Source of the DNA: Halalkalibacter suaedae
GTDB taxonomy: Bacteria; Bacillota; Bacilli; Bacillales; Bacillaceae_D
Length of the DNA: 64,000 nt
Direction of reading: 5' to 3'
Assembly: GCF_017939705.1 (NCBI RefSeq)
Contig: NZ_JAGKSQ010000007.1
Coordinates: forward strand, 62,001 to 126,000
Below are positions 1-7,378 of the stretch, in pieces. The stretch's first letter is position 1. Each line of letters opens with the position of its first letter. The notes below the pieces were generated by a model that was not told the DNA's origin, did not search any database, and was given only the letters and a program-made list of their open reading frames with translations. The translations under genes and the position numbers were made by a program.

Positions 1-2
1 TA

Positions 3-773
3 CCAGGTAGATTCACCTTTCCTAGGAATCAACAACAGCATGCATCTGAGGTTTGGTTAGAGTATGAGTTTACTTTGGAGGATCAGGTACTTCTATTAGA
101 TTGGAATAAGGACGGCAAAGAAGACTTGGCCATTTATAATCAACAAACTGGAGAGTTGAGAGTTGGAATGGCTAAGGAAGGTCATTTTGAAATCCCAATT
201 TCTCTTGGGAAACTACCGACTGAACTTGAGTCACTTCAAGTATTTCATTCATTTGAGGATCCTGGATTCGTTGCTAGAGAAGATGACCAAATCCTGTTTA
301 TTCATTTTCAAAATGATGAACTTGTGATTAAAAAGGAAAAGGTCTCTCGAGCGGATGACGCCGATTTATACATTGGTAGCTTTCAAAACTCAAAACAAGA
401 TGATCTGCTCTTTGTATCCCTTAAAGAACAATCTGCAGCTATTTTCCACTATCAAAGCAATGGACGCCTTTCAAAGGCTAATTCAGTCGAAGGAGTGAAT
501 TGGGCTAGGGACGCTCAATTATTAGTTGGCGATCCGGATGGAAACGGTATAAGCGATCTCATTTTGTATGATGCCAAAACAGGTATATGGCAAGAATACA
601 TGAACCAAGGAGAAGCTCAGTTTTACTTGTTGGAGAACAGCTTTGGGCCATGGGCTAAGGGAAAAGGACGAAAGGGTGTGGTCACCGATTTTGATGGTAA
701 TGGAAAAACAGATATTGCATCATATGATGAAGTCAATCAATTGATTGACATAGCTTTGTCATTTCAAAAGTGA
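3..773 (+). CDS. FG-GAP/VCBS-repeat protein, C-terminal part
   Basis: The reading frame is open from the left edge of the window, so this is the C-terminal part of a longer protein whose start lies outside. At least three calcium-loop motifs of FG-GAP/VCBS beta-propeller repeats are visible: DWNKDGKED (near base 99), DPDGNGISD (near 532) and DFDGNGKTD (near 688), each followed by an aliphatic-Tyr strand. Such repeats usually belong to exported or wall-associated proteins that bind polysaccharide or protein ligands. The gene ends 22 bases before a processive glycosyltransferase on the same strand, so the two probably form one transcription unit for an extracellular polysaccharide; that link is inference. 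A TTG at 75 could be read as a start, but the open frame upstream and the repeat architecture argue against it. Confidence 0.75.
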   Translation, partial: PGRFTFPRNQQQHASEVWLEYEFTLEDQVLLLDWNKDGKEDLAIYNQQTGELRVGMAKEGHFEIPISLGKLPTELESLQVFHSFEDPGFVAREDDQILFIHFQNDELVIKKEKVSRADDADLYIGSFQNSKQDDLLFVSLKEQSAAIFHYQSNGRLSKANSVEGVNWARDAQLLVGDPDGNGISDLILYDAKTGIWQEYMNQGEAQFYLLENSFGPWAKGKGRKGVVTDFDGNGKTDIASYDEVNQLIDIALSFQK

Positions 774-795
774 ATTCGAGAGGAAGAAAGTGTGA

Positions 796-2034
796 ATGCA
801 ACAATTCTTTATAGGCATTGCTAATCTATTTCAAATTATTATTTTTTCGGTTAGTATCTATCAAATTATCATCAGTTTGGCTGGTTTTAAGAAACAGAAA
901 GTGGACATGAGAGAAAAGCCTGCTCCAGAAAAGTCATTTGCTATTCTTGTTGCTGCTCATAATGAAGAGCAGGTTATTGCTCCTTTACTTGAAAATCTCA
1001 AAAAATTGGATTATCCCAAGGACTTATATGAAGTCATTGTCATTTGTGATAACTGTACAGACCAGACTGCAGAAATTGTAACAAAGCATGGTGTAAAGGC
1101 AATGGAAAGGTTTGACGAAGATAGAAAGGGCAAAGGCTATGCCATGGAGTGGATGTTGAATCAACTATGGCAACAGGAACGGCAATTTGATGCAATCATT
1201 GTATTTGATGCTGATAATTTAGTTAGCAAAAACTTTCTTCTTGAAATGAATCACAAGCTGATGGACGGTCACCGTGTCATCCAAAGTTATGTTGAAACAA
1301 AAAATCCCTATGATTCTTGGGTTACACTCTCATATGCGATCACATATTGGTACATTAATAGAATGTGGCAGCAAGCTAGACATAATTGGGGGATGGCAAG
1401 CACACTTGCGGGAACGGGAATGTGTTTTGAATCGAATTTACTTAAGGAAATGGGATGGGATGCCACATCGCTTACTGAAGATGTAGAGTTTACCGCTCGT
1501 TGCATTGGTAATGAGGTCTATCCAACATGGGCTAATCAAGCTATTGTATATGACGAAAAGCCGATTAAACTAATGAGCTCAGTTAGACAACGACTCCGTT
1601 GGATGAGGGGACATACAGATTGTGCACGGAGATACATGAAACCACTCTTATTACAAGCCATTCGAACACGTAGGTTTGCTCAGTTTGATGCCGTGATGTA
1701 CTTGTTCCAACCAATCCGGTTCGTTTTTGTTGCAGCTGTGTGGGTGATGTCATTTCTGCAATTAGCTACACCGCTATACACACAGTTTGCATTTCTAAAG
1801 ACGATACCTGATGAAGGTTGGATTATACTCAATATTGCCTTATTTCTACAATTTCCTATAGTGATGTTAATGGAAAGACGACCTTTAAAGTCTTATTGGG
1901 GACTGATCCTTTTCCCTGTATTTCAATTAACTTGGTTCCCGATTACTTTAATGGGGCTGTTCACAAGTAAGAATAAATCATGGAATCATACTATTCATAC
2001 TCGTTCTATCCGCTTAGAGGATATGGAAGGATAA
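796..2034 (+). CDS. Processive family 2 glycosyltransferase, membrane-bound
   Basis: A 412-residue membrane glycosyltransferase with the layout of hyaluronan/NodC/IcaA-type synthases. There is one N-terminal membrane helix (about residues 5-30), a cytosolic GT-A domain (about 45-280) and two or three C-terminal helices (about 300-390). Motifs in order: LVAAHNEE at 51-58, the nucleotide-sugar DAD at 138-140, GTGMCF near 207, the catalytic TEDVE at 227-231 and QRLRW at 265-269 (the QxxRW processivity motif). It should polymerise a sugar from UDP-sugar and extrude it; the sugar cannot be told from sequence. The start ATG is preceded by GAGGAAG at a good distance. The VCBS-repeat protein just upstream is the only obvious partner, and no deacetylase or cyclic-di-GMP PilZ domain is attached. 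Confidence 0.85.
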   Translation: MQQFFIGIANLFQIIIFSVSIYQIIISLAGFKKQKVDMREKPAPEKSFAILVAAHNEEQVIAPLLENLKKLDYPKDLYEVIVICDNCTDQTAEIVTKHGVKAMERFDEDRKGKGYAMEWMLNQLWQQERQFDAIIVFDADNLVSKNFLLEMNHKLMDGHRVIQSYVETKNPYDSWVTLSYAITYWYINRMWQQARHNWGMASTLAGTGMCFESNLLKEMGWDATSLTEDVEFTARCIGNEVYPTWANQAIVYDEKPIKLMSSVRQRLRWMRGHTDCARRYMKPLLLQAIRTRRFAQFDAVMYLFQPIRFVFVAAVWVMSFLQLATPLYTQFAFLKTIPDEGWIILNIALFLQFPIVMLMERRPLKSYWGLILFPVFQLTWFPITLMGLFTSKNKSWNHTIHTRSIRLEDMEG

Positions 2035-2084
2035 ACAAGTTTACTAAGACTTAACGATTTAGCTAACATAGACCCTAACAAGAC

Positions 2085-2323
2085 GAGGCTAGGACAAAAG
2101 TGATTTAACTAATAGCAAATCCGAACAATGGTGGTTGGAGGACGTAAACCGCTCCTGAAATATACTTCGCTTTCCGCGGGAAGCCGGTGAGCCTCCTCGT
2201 GCTTCGCACTGTGGGGTCTCACCTTTGGCTTTTGGGTCCCACAGGAGTCTACGTATATTTCATCCGCTTCGTGATTGCATTATTCGGTATTTCAGTTAGG
2301 TACTTTAGTTATGTCCCAACCTC
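2085..2323. repeat. Family A intergenic repeat, copy 1
   Basis: A 239-bp copy of a repeat seen several times in this window, lying between the convergent glycosyltransferase and DUF421 genes. It begins GAGGCTAGGACA and ends TGTCCCAACCTC, imperfect terminal inverted repeats. Inside, CCGCTCCTGAAATATACTTC is mirrored by TACGTATATTTCATCCGC, and GGTGAGCCTCC is mirrored by GGGGTCTCACC, so either strand can fold into a long hairpin. A 97-codon open frame crossing it is just translation of the repeat. It accounts for most of the gap between 2035 and 2360. Confidence 0.85.
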
Positions 2324-2360
2324 GTTTTTACCTTATAGAGAAAAGAAAGACAAACTTTCA

Positions 2361-2972
2361 CTAATCCAAACCATCTTTCGGTTTTTCTTTATGCTTTCTG
2401 TTTTTAACCTCGGTAAAAATAGTATCTGCCATCGTTGTTTGAGGTTTCGATGGTTCATTATGAGGAAGCGGCTGAGTTGATTCAATCAGCGATTTTATCA
2501 TTAGAATATCCTCTTTAGTAGCATATTGTTTATCAGGCTTTAACATAAACCCTAATTGACCGTTCGCTTCAATTGTCGCCCACTGCAAATCAGAAAAATG
2601 CTGAATGTTTTGTTGTCTCATTCGTACTTCAAGCATATCGACCGTCAACCTTAGCTTCTTTAAATTACTTTCGTTTACTTGGCCATTTTCAACAACTATA
2701 AGTGATTTCCCATAAATAAACGTCTCCAGAGCATCGTATTTTAAAGCGATGGACTCAATAAAAAGAAGTGTAATAACCATTAAAAATGTAATGATCATCG
2801 TAATCCAGATATTCCTATCGCCAACAGGTTGAATAATTAATGACCCTACGGCTATCATCATCACTGTCTGAGCAACAGTAAGCTGGGAAATTGATTTTCG
2901 TCCAGCCAACCGTAAAATCAGGACTCCTCCTACAACAACGACAATCGCTTTCCATATGAAGTTTAAATCCAC
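2361..2972 (-). CDS. DUF421 (YetF-like) membrane protein
   Basis: A 203-residue protein with the DUF421/YetF architecture. Three N-terminal membrane helices (about residues 5-80) include the family motif RLAGRKSISQLTVAQ, and a cytosolic domain carries the LIVVENGQVNESNLKKLRL segment and ends in a charged tail. Bacillus species carry several paralogues and their biochemical role is unknown. The GTG start is chosen because AAAGGGG lies at a suitable distance upstream and the helix pattern begins there. It is transcribed towards the glycosyltransferase, separated by a family A repeat, and has no obvious operon partner. Confidence 0.85.
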   Translation of the reverse strand: MDLNFIWKAIVVVVGGVLILRLAGRKSISQLTVAQTVMMIAVGSLIIQPVGDRNIWITMIITFLMVITLLFIESIALKYDALETFIYGKSLIVVENGQVNESNLKKLRLTVDMLEVRMRQQNIQHFSDLQWATIEANGQLGFMLKPDKQYATKEDILMIKSLIESTQPLPHNEPSKPQTTMADTIFTEVKNRKHKEKPKDGLD

Positions 2973-3265
2973 AAGAGGCCCCTTTCTCTAAGCATTTTCT
3001 AACTCAATTTATTAAGTCTATTAGCTATATAATTTCTATTTTTACCCATTGTTTAAAAAATATTTAAATAAAGGATTGACTACGACCAGTGTTGCATGGT
3101 AAATTTATTTCAACTTAAAAAAGTTCTATATCTAAATAAATTGCAATGGTATCTTTGAAACTTTATCATCTACTTGCTAAAGAGATCCTAGTACTCGTCG
3201 TTGCTTTTTTTTGGATATATATTTCAGTATTGAAATAAATTAAAACTAAATGGAGGAATGTTAAA

Positions 3266-3793
3266 ATGGCAAAATGGACAGTTGATCAATCGCACTCACA
3301 CATTAATTTTGAAGTAAAGCACATGATGGTATCAAAAGTAAGAGGACAATTTAATTCATACACAGCAAATGTGGAAGGTGCTGACTTAACGGACTTAACA
3401 ACAGCTTCTGTTGAATTCAAGTTTGACGTAGCAAGTATCAATACAAGTAGTGAAGATCGTGATAATCACTTAAAATCAGGTGATTTCTTTGATGTAGAAA
3501 CGTACCCAACAATTGATTTCAAATCAACGAACATCGCAAAAGACGGTGATGACTACAAAGTAACGGGTGACCTTACGATTAGAGACGTAACAAAATCAGT
3601 TACATTTGATGTGGAGTATGGTGGAAAAGGCAAAAACCCTTGGGGAGTAGATGTTTACGGATTCGAAGGGCAAACAAAAATTAACCGTGAAGAATTTGGT
3701 CTGACTTGGAATGCAGCACTTGAAACAGGTGGCGTTCTTGTCGGTAAAGACATTAAAATCAATGTTGAATTAGAGTTAAATCCAGCTGAATAA
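3266..3793 (+). CDS. YceI-family lipocalin-like protein
   Basis: A 175-residue protein that matches the YceI family over its whole length, starting WTVDQSHSHINFEVKHM and containing the typical SINTSSEDRDNHLKSGDFFD and FDVETYPTIDFKST segments. The family forms an extended lipocalin-type beta barrel that binds polyisoprenoids or amides in the proteins studied. This copy has no signal peptide, so it is probably cytoplasmic, as in other Bacillus homologues. The start follows a clear GGAGG. The AT-rich 290 bases upstream hold no other gene; a TTGACT near 3075 could be a -35 element. Its function here is unknown. Confidence 0.9.
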   Translation: MAKWTVDQSHSHINFEVKHMMVSKVRGQFNSYTANVEGADLTDLTTASVEFKFDVASINTSSEDRDNHLKSGDFFDVETYPTIDFKSTNIAKDGDDYKVTGDLTIRDVTKSVTFDVEYGGKGKNPWGVDVYGFEGQTKINREEFGLTWNAALETGGVLVGKDIKINVELELNPAE

Positions 3794-3808
3794 GTAATTT
3801 TCGTTGAA

Positions 3809-3929
3809 GAGGCTAGGACATAATAAAAGTGTTTAACTGAAACTCGGAATAATAGATCAGAACTGTGTTTCTACCCAGTCATGTTTATTCCGCTTTTCAT
3901 TAAGTTAAACACTTTTTGTCCTGGTCTCC
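3809..3929. repeat. Short family A repeat / bidirectional hairpin, copy 2
   Basis: A 121-bp inverted repeat with the same ends as the longer family A elements (GAGGCTAGGACATAA at the left, TTTTTGTCCTGGTCTCC at the right) but without the GC-rich core. The arms AAAAGTGTTTAACT and AAGTTAAACACTTTTT pair closely, so it may serve as a two-way terminator between the convergent YceI and SGNH genes. Confidence 0.65.
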
Positions 3930-3998
3930 TAATATTTTAGCCTTCTATACCGCTAGTCAAAACCCACTCCCAAACCAAATCTATCCACGAACCCCTCA

Positions 3999-5051
3999 TC
4001 ACTCACTGCCCTCAAGCTCCAACTCATACGTATCAAATGTACAATCAGCAGTAACAATACATTGATTAAAATAGTCGTTATATTTGATTGATCCACGATA
4101 ATTGACATGGCTTGGATCGCTGAAATATTTCTCATCTAATAACAGAACACTACTAGTGATTTTATCCTTATCTATCTGATTATACAGTTCAGTCATCTTA
4201 CCAAATGAAAGGTTCTCAATCATTTTTCTCCCTTGAGGCATTGGTGAGAAGAAAAAATGGTAATCGATATTACTACTCTCTAATTTCTCTAGCAATCTCT
4301 TGAAATATACTTGTGTCAGCACAGGAATTTCCTGAGTCGTATATGTATGAATGTACTCACCGTAATGAATGGCATCTGCTGTGTTAATTTGATTATTAAT
4401 TTCAGAGAAATCGAGTGTATCCTTTCCGAATAAAAAGAAACCTTTGTTATCTTTCAGTTTCTCGATCATTTGACCATCGCTAAGACGATTATTTAATCTT
4501 CTCCTTATACCTTCGATTAACGTTCCATTATCTTTATAAAAGTAGTCATTAAATGGGAAGGAATTGATACGTCTATACTTTTCCAATGCACTGCTATCAT
4601 AGGTTGATAGATCTATTGCTTCGTCTTTCTTGGCAACGAATCGTATGAACCGTTCACCGAGTGTCGTTTGTACGTTTGTATCGTGAGAAGTCAAATTCAT
4701 TGGATTAAGTTCAATGTATATTTTTTTAGGCTTAATGTCTTGTTCTAGTAACCGTTCAACAAAAAAGTAAACTGAGGGGGCCGTAGCACCCCCAACTGAT
4801 AAATTAACGGTTTCGGTATTGTAATTCCTACTGAGATATGAAGGGTTTAATGCTAATGTTCGAGACGTACCAATGATTAAGTAGTCATAGCTGTAGGTGT
4901 TGATATTATCGATCATACTTGATTTTGCTTTCCATGTGGCCCGTTCTAAATCATAGACAAATTGCTGAGCTGTGTACCTCAAGCTATATGTTAAAGATAG
5001 GAAGGTTAAGAGAATAGCCAGAAAGACAATCACCCATTTTTTATCGTTCAT
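3999..5051 (-). CDS. SGNH-hydrolase-like (DltD/AlgJ-type) membrane-anchored protein
   Basis: A protein of 350 residues with one N-terminal membrane helix (about 5-25) and an extracytoplasmic domain resembling the SGNH partners of MBOAT acyltransferases. Visible family features are the nucleophile block DYLIIGTSRT and, near the C-terminus, DPSHVNYRG, which supplies the Asp-x-x-His pair. A start at 5051 (MNDKKW) is preferred over the longer frame because AGAGGTG sits just upstream. It begins 11 bases after the MBOAT gene, so the two are surely co-transcribed. The likely role is to transfer acyl groups to an exported polymer, with the MBOAT protein bringing them across the membrane. No dltA/dltC genes are nearby, so this is not the teichoic-acid D-alanylation operon. 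Confidence 0.75.
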   Translation of the reverse strand: MNDKKWVIVFLAILLTFLSLTYSLRYTAQQFVYDLERATWKAKSSMIDNINTYSYDYLIIGTSRTLALNPSYLSRNYNTETVNLSVGGATAPSVYFFVERLLEQDIKPKKIYIELNPMNLTSHDTNVQTTLGERFIRFVAKKDEAIDLSTYDSSALEKYRRINSFPFNDYFYKDNGTLIEGIRRRLNNRLSDGQMIEKLKDNKGFFLFGKDTLDFSEINNQINTADAIHYGEYIHTYTTQEIPVLTQVYFKRLLEKLESSNIDYHFFFSPMPQGRKMIENLSFGKMTELYNQIDKDKITSSVLLLDEKYFSDPSHVNYRGSIKYNDYFNQCIVTADCTFDTYELELEGSE

Positions 5052-5061
5052 ATACACACCT

Positions 5062-6459
5062 CTAAAAATTAAAGTATAAAAATTCACTGACTTTGTTTAG
5101 TTGGAGAACGGCATATGTGAAAATAGCTGCTGAAAATAATAATGTTCTTATGTTTGGCTTAAAGTTCTCTTTTAGTTGGATTGAATTTTTAAAGAATAAG
5201 ACCAGAGTCATCGCTATCACGATTGCGGTTAGAGAAAGGATTGTTTCTAGACTTTCGAATGTTCCGACTGTGAAATTGTTTACAGCAAACATCGCCTCTA
5301 AAACATTAATAGCGTCCTCCCAGGTTGTCGCTCGAAAGAAGACCCAGGAAATATTGATAAAGTTAAACGTAATAAACCAAGCTAGTAGTTTATTCAACTT
5401 GAAGCCAAGAGACTTCCAATAACGACTAATGAGACTTGCTAGCCCGTGAAGAAAACCCCAAAACAGAAAGGTCCAGCCAGCCCCATGCCATAATCCGCTA
5501 ACTAAGAAGATAATCATAATGTTTATATACGTTCTTTTTCTTCCTTTCCGGTTTCCACCAAGTGGGATATAAATATAATGTGTTAAAAAACGACTAAGAG
5601 TAATATGCCATCTTCGCCAAAAGTCTTGGATATCTAATGCTTTGTAAGGGGAGTAGAAATTCACTGGTAATATGATGTTAAATAATAATGCAGCCCCTAT
5701 TGCCATATCGGTATAGCCACTAAAATCAAAGTACAGTTGAAAGGTATAAGAAAGGGATGTAATCCACCCTTCAGTGAGGGTTAAGGCTTCTGTTTGCTCA
5801 TATCCTTTTGAAGCCCAAACAGCAAATGTATCAGCAATTGCCACTTTTTTAAATAAACCAATTGAAAAGATGAAAATCCCAAGAGAAATATTCCTATAAC
5901 GAACAACTTTATTTCGTAGCATTTTAAATTGAGGCATCATTTCTTTGTGATGAACAATGGGACCAGCAATCAGTTGCGGGAAGAACGTGACGAAAAGAGC
6001 ATAATCTAAGAACTGATAATCCTTTGTTTCTCGTCGATATGCATCTACAAGATAAGCAATTTGCTGAAAGGTGAAAAAGCTAATAGCTAAGGGCAAGGCT
6101 AATTTCAAGAGTGCAGTATTGGTTGTAAATAATGCATTTATGTTTGTTATGAAAAAGTCTGAGTATTTGAAGTAAGCGAGTAAACCAACATTAAAAACGA
6201 TACCTATTGTAAGAACTGTTTTCCTATTTATTCTGGAGTGTTCTTTAGTAAGTATTGAGCCAACTGTGTAGTTAAAGAACATTGAAAATAGGATTAAAGG
6301 TAAATATGCGACATTCCACCAACTATAGAAAAAGAGTGAGCTTCCGACTAACCATGCTTTAGATGCTAAAATGAATCTTGCTCTGTTAAGAAGAAAATAG
6401 ATAATAAAAACAGCCGGTAAAAATGCAAAGATGAATTCAAAGGAATTAAAAAGCACCAT
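5062..6459 (-). CDS. MBOAT-family membrane O-acyltransferase (AlgI/DltB-like)
   Basis: A polytopic membrane protein of about 465 residues with the AlgI/DltB layout and around ten hydrophobic segments. Key family features are the LIAGPIVHH segment, DFSGYTDMAIG, DFWRRWHITLSRFL and the catalytic-histidine region VSGLWHGAGWTF. It is expected to move acyl groups from a cytosolic donor to an extracytoplasmic polysaccharide with its SGNH partner, which begins 11 bases downstream. Two starts compete: ATG 6474 gives MKWGRM-, and ATG 6459 gives MVLFNSFEF, the usual N-terminus of the family with GGGGAAG just before it; the latter is listed. The acceptor polymer is not evident; the glycosyltransferase at 0.8-2.0 kb is a possible source. 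Confidence 0.88.
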   Translation of the reverse strand: MVLFNSFEFIFAFLPAVFIIYFLLNRARFILASKAWLVGSSLFFYSWWNVAYLPLILFSMFFNYTVGSILTKEHSRINRKTVLTIGIVFNVGLLAYFKYSDFFITNINALFTTNTALLKLALPLAISFFTFQQIAYLVDAYRRETKDYQFLDYALFVTFFPQLIAGPIVHHKEMMPQFKMLRNKVVRYRNISLGIFIFSIGLFKKVAIADTFAVWASKGYEQTEALTLTEGWITSLSYTFQLYFDFSGYTDMAIGAALLFNIILPVNFYSPYKALDIQDFWRRWHITLSRFLTHYIYIPLGGNRKGRKRTYINIMIIFLVSGLWHGAGWTFLFWGFLHGLASLISRYWKSLGFKLNKLLAWFITFNFINISWVFFRATTWEDAINVLEAMFAVNNFTVGTFESLETILSLTAIVIAMTLVLFFKNSIQLKENFKPNIRTLLFSAAIFTYAVLQLNKVSEFLYFNF

Positions 6460-6640
6460 TCTTCCCCATTTCATGAATTATTTCTTCTCTCTTCAGTGTA
6501 TATAAGCTTCCTAAAATAGTAAATAGAATGAGAGAAAGCGCTATCATATCTCTACTAGCTATCCCCAAAAATATAAGACTTAGCTGTAATATGTTATAAA
6601 TAAAGAAGAAAAAAGAAGAGGTGAAGATGTTGTCATTCAA
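6446..6640 (-). CDS. Possible small two-helix membrane protein
   Basis: A 64-codon frame with two strongly hydrophobic segments (about residues 8-28 and 31-47) and a charged C-terminal tail. It overlaps the beginning of the MBOAT gene and would also overlap, on the other strand, the first codons of the peroxiredoxin-like gene. Its ribosome binding site is weak; an internal ATG at 6547 gives a shorter alternative. It may be a real upstream partner of the MBOAT gene or a chance frame in T-rich DNA. Confidence 0.3.
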   Translation of the reverse strand: MNDNIFTSSFFFFIYNILQLSLIFLGIASRDMIALSLILFTILGSLYTLKREEIIHEMGKNGAF

Positions 6641-7172
6641 ACTAGAGAACCCCTATGGAGAAAATCAGACACTTGAAACAGTTATACTTAATAAGAGAAG
6701 CATAGTTGTCTTTGTCAGATACCCTGGTTGACCGGTTTGTCGCCAGCTACTTACGCAGTTGCGTAAGCATTATAGCGAAATGACGAAAACTGGCTATCAA
6801 TTAATTGTTGTAGCTCCAGCGAGTGGCGACTTCTTGAAGCAGTTTGATCAAGCATTTGGGCCTTTCCCGTACCCTATTTACGGTGATCCAACTAAATATT
6901 TATACCGTAAAATGGGACATCAGTCGATGCCGAAGTGGAAGTTGTTGATGCAAGCAGGAATAGGATTTATCAAAAATGGTAAGAAAGCTTTCATGCCTGA
7001 TAATACAAGACAAAGAGAGCTTGTCAAAACGGCAATGAAGTCTCAAGATATTTATATTCAGGGTGGTACATGGATATTTAATGAAAATGGCAAAGTTGTC
7101 TGGAGTCATATTGATACAGAGCCCGAAAATCATGCTTCAATTCATGACCTTCTAACTATCATTAAAAAATAG
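6627..7172 (+). CDS. Candidate selenocysteine-containing peroxiredoxin-like protein (AhpC/TSA_2, UxxC)
   Basis: Read through one internal TGA at 6729-6731, this gene gives a 181-residue protein of the AhpC/TSA antioxidant superfamily, closest by eye to the PRXL2/SelU-like branch (AhpC-TSA_2). The thioredoxin-fold strand VVFVRYPG is followed by TGA-Pro-Val-Cys-Arg, so the stop codon is at residue 35, exactly where the first Cys of the family CxxC motif belongs; Cys38 remains. Downstream the frame is intact and conserved-looking (strand LIVVAPAS, FPYPIYGDP, GGTWIFNENGKVVW). ATG 6627 follows GAGGTG at a normal distance. A perfect hairpin lies 25 nt after the TGA. If Sec is inserted the product would be a thiol/selenol redox enzyme; if not, the gene is a nonsense mutant. 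A separate start at TTG 6759 would remove the active site and is unlikely. Confidence 0.75.
6729..6767 (+). promoter_or_regulatory. UGA codon plus candidate bacterial SECIS hairpin
   Basis: The TGA at 6729-6731 is followed by CTTACGC (6750-6756), loop AGTT (6757-6760) and GCGTAAG (6761-6767), a perfect 7-bp stem. The apical loop begins 25 nt after the UGA and has G at its second position. As recalled, bacterial SECIS models require a loop roughly 16-37 nt downstream of UGA with a G in the first two loop positions; this element fits. SelB binding is inference. Confidence 0.65.
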
Positions 7173-7318
7173 TAAGTATTAGTATGGATGTAATATAGAA
7201 GCAATAAGTTACTAGTTGACAGAATAGTAGAAAGTAAAAAATATTGAAACGTGTGCCTAGACTGAGGACGAATCTTAGAAAGTGTACTAATGAATGAACT
7301 TGTAAATGTAAATAGTAA

Positions 7319-7355
7319 GCCGCTGAAGGGGATACACCTCTTTTTCAGCGGCCTT
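7319..7355. terminator. Intrinsic terminator between convergent genes
   Basis: GCCGCTGAA and TTCAGCGGC form a 9-bp GC-rich stem followed by CTTTTG on the + strand and preceded by an A-rich stretch. It lies between the peroxiredoxin-like gene and the convergent chemoreceptor and can serve either. Confidence 0.7.
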
Positions 7356-7378
7356 TTGAGTTTATGAATGCTTCATGC

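Noticed and set aside
2187-2480. 97-codon frame across family A repeat
   Set aside because: It is translation of the repeat and overlaps the end of the DUF421 gene antisense, with no coding features.
5093-5422. 109-codon + strand frame inside the MBOAT gene
   Set aside because: It is antisense to conserved membrane helices.
3999-6459. dlt teichoic acid D-alanylation operon
   Set aside because: The DltB-like and DltD-like proteins are present but dltA and dltC are not, and the order differs.
6759-7172. A separate 137-residue protein starting at TTG 6759
   Set aside because: It lacks a ribosome site, begins inside the hairpin and removes the active-site motif. The upstream frame is continuous with it except for the UGA.
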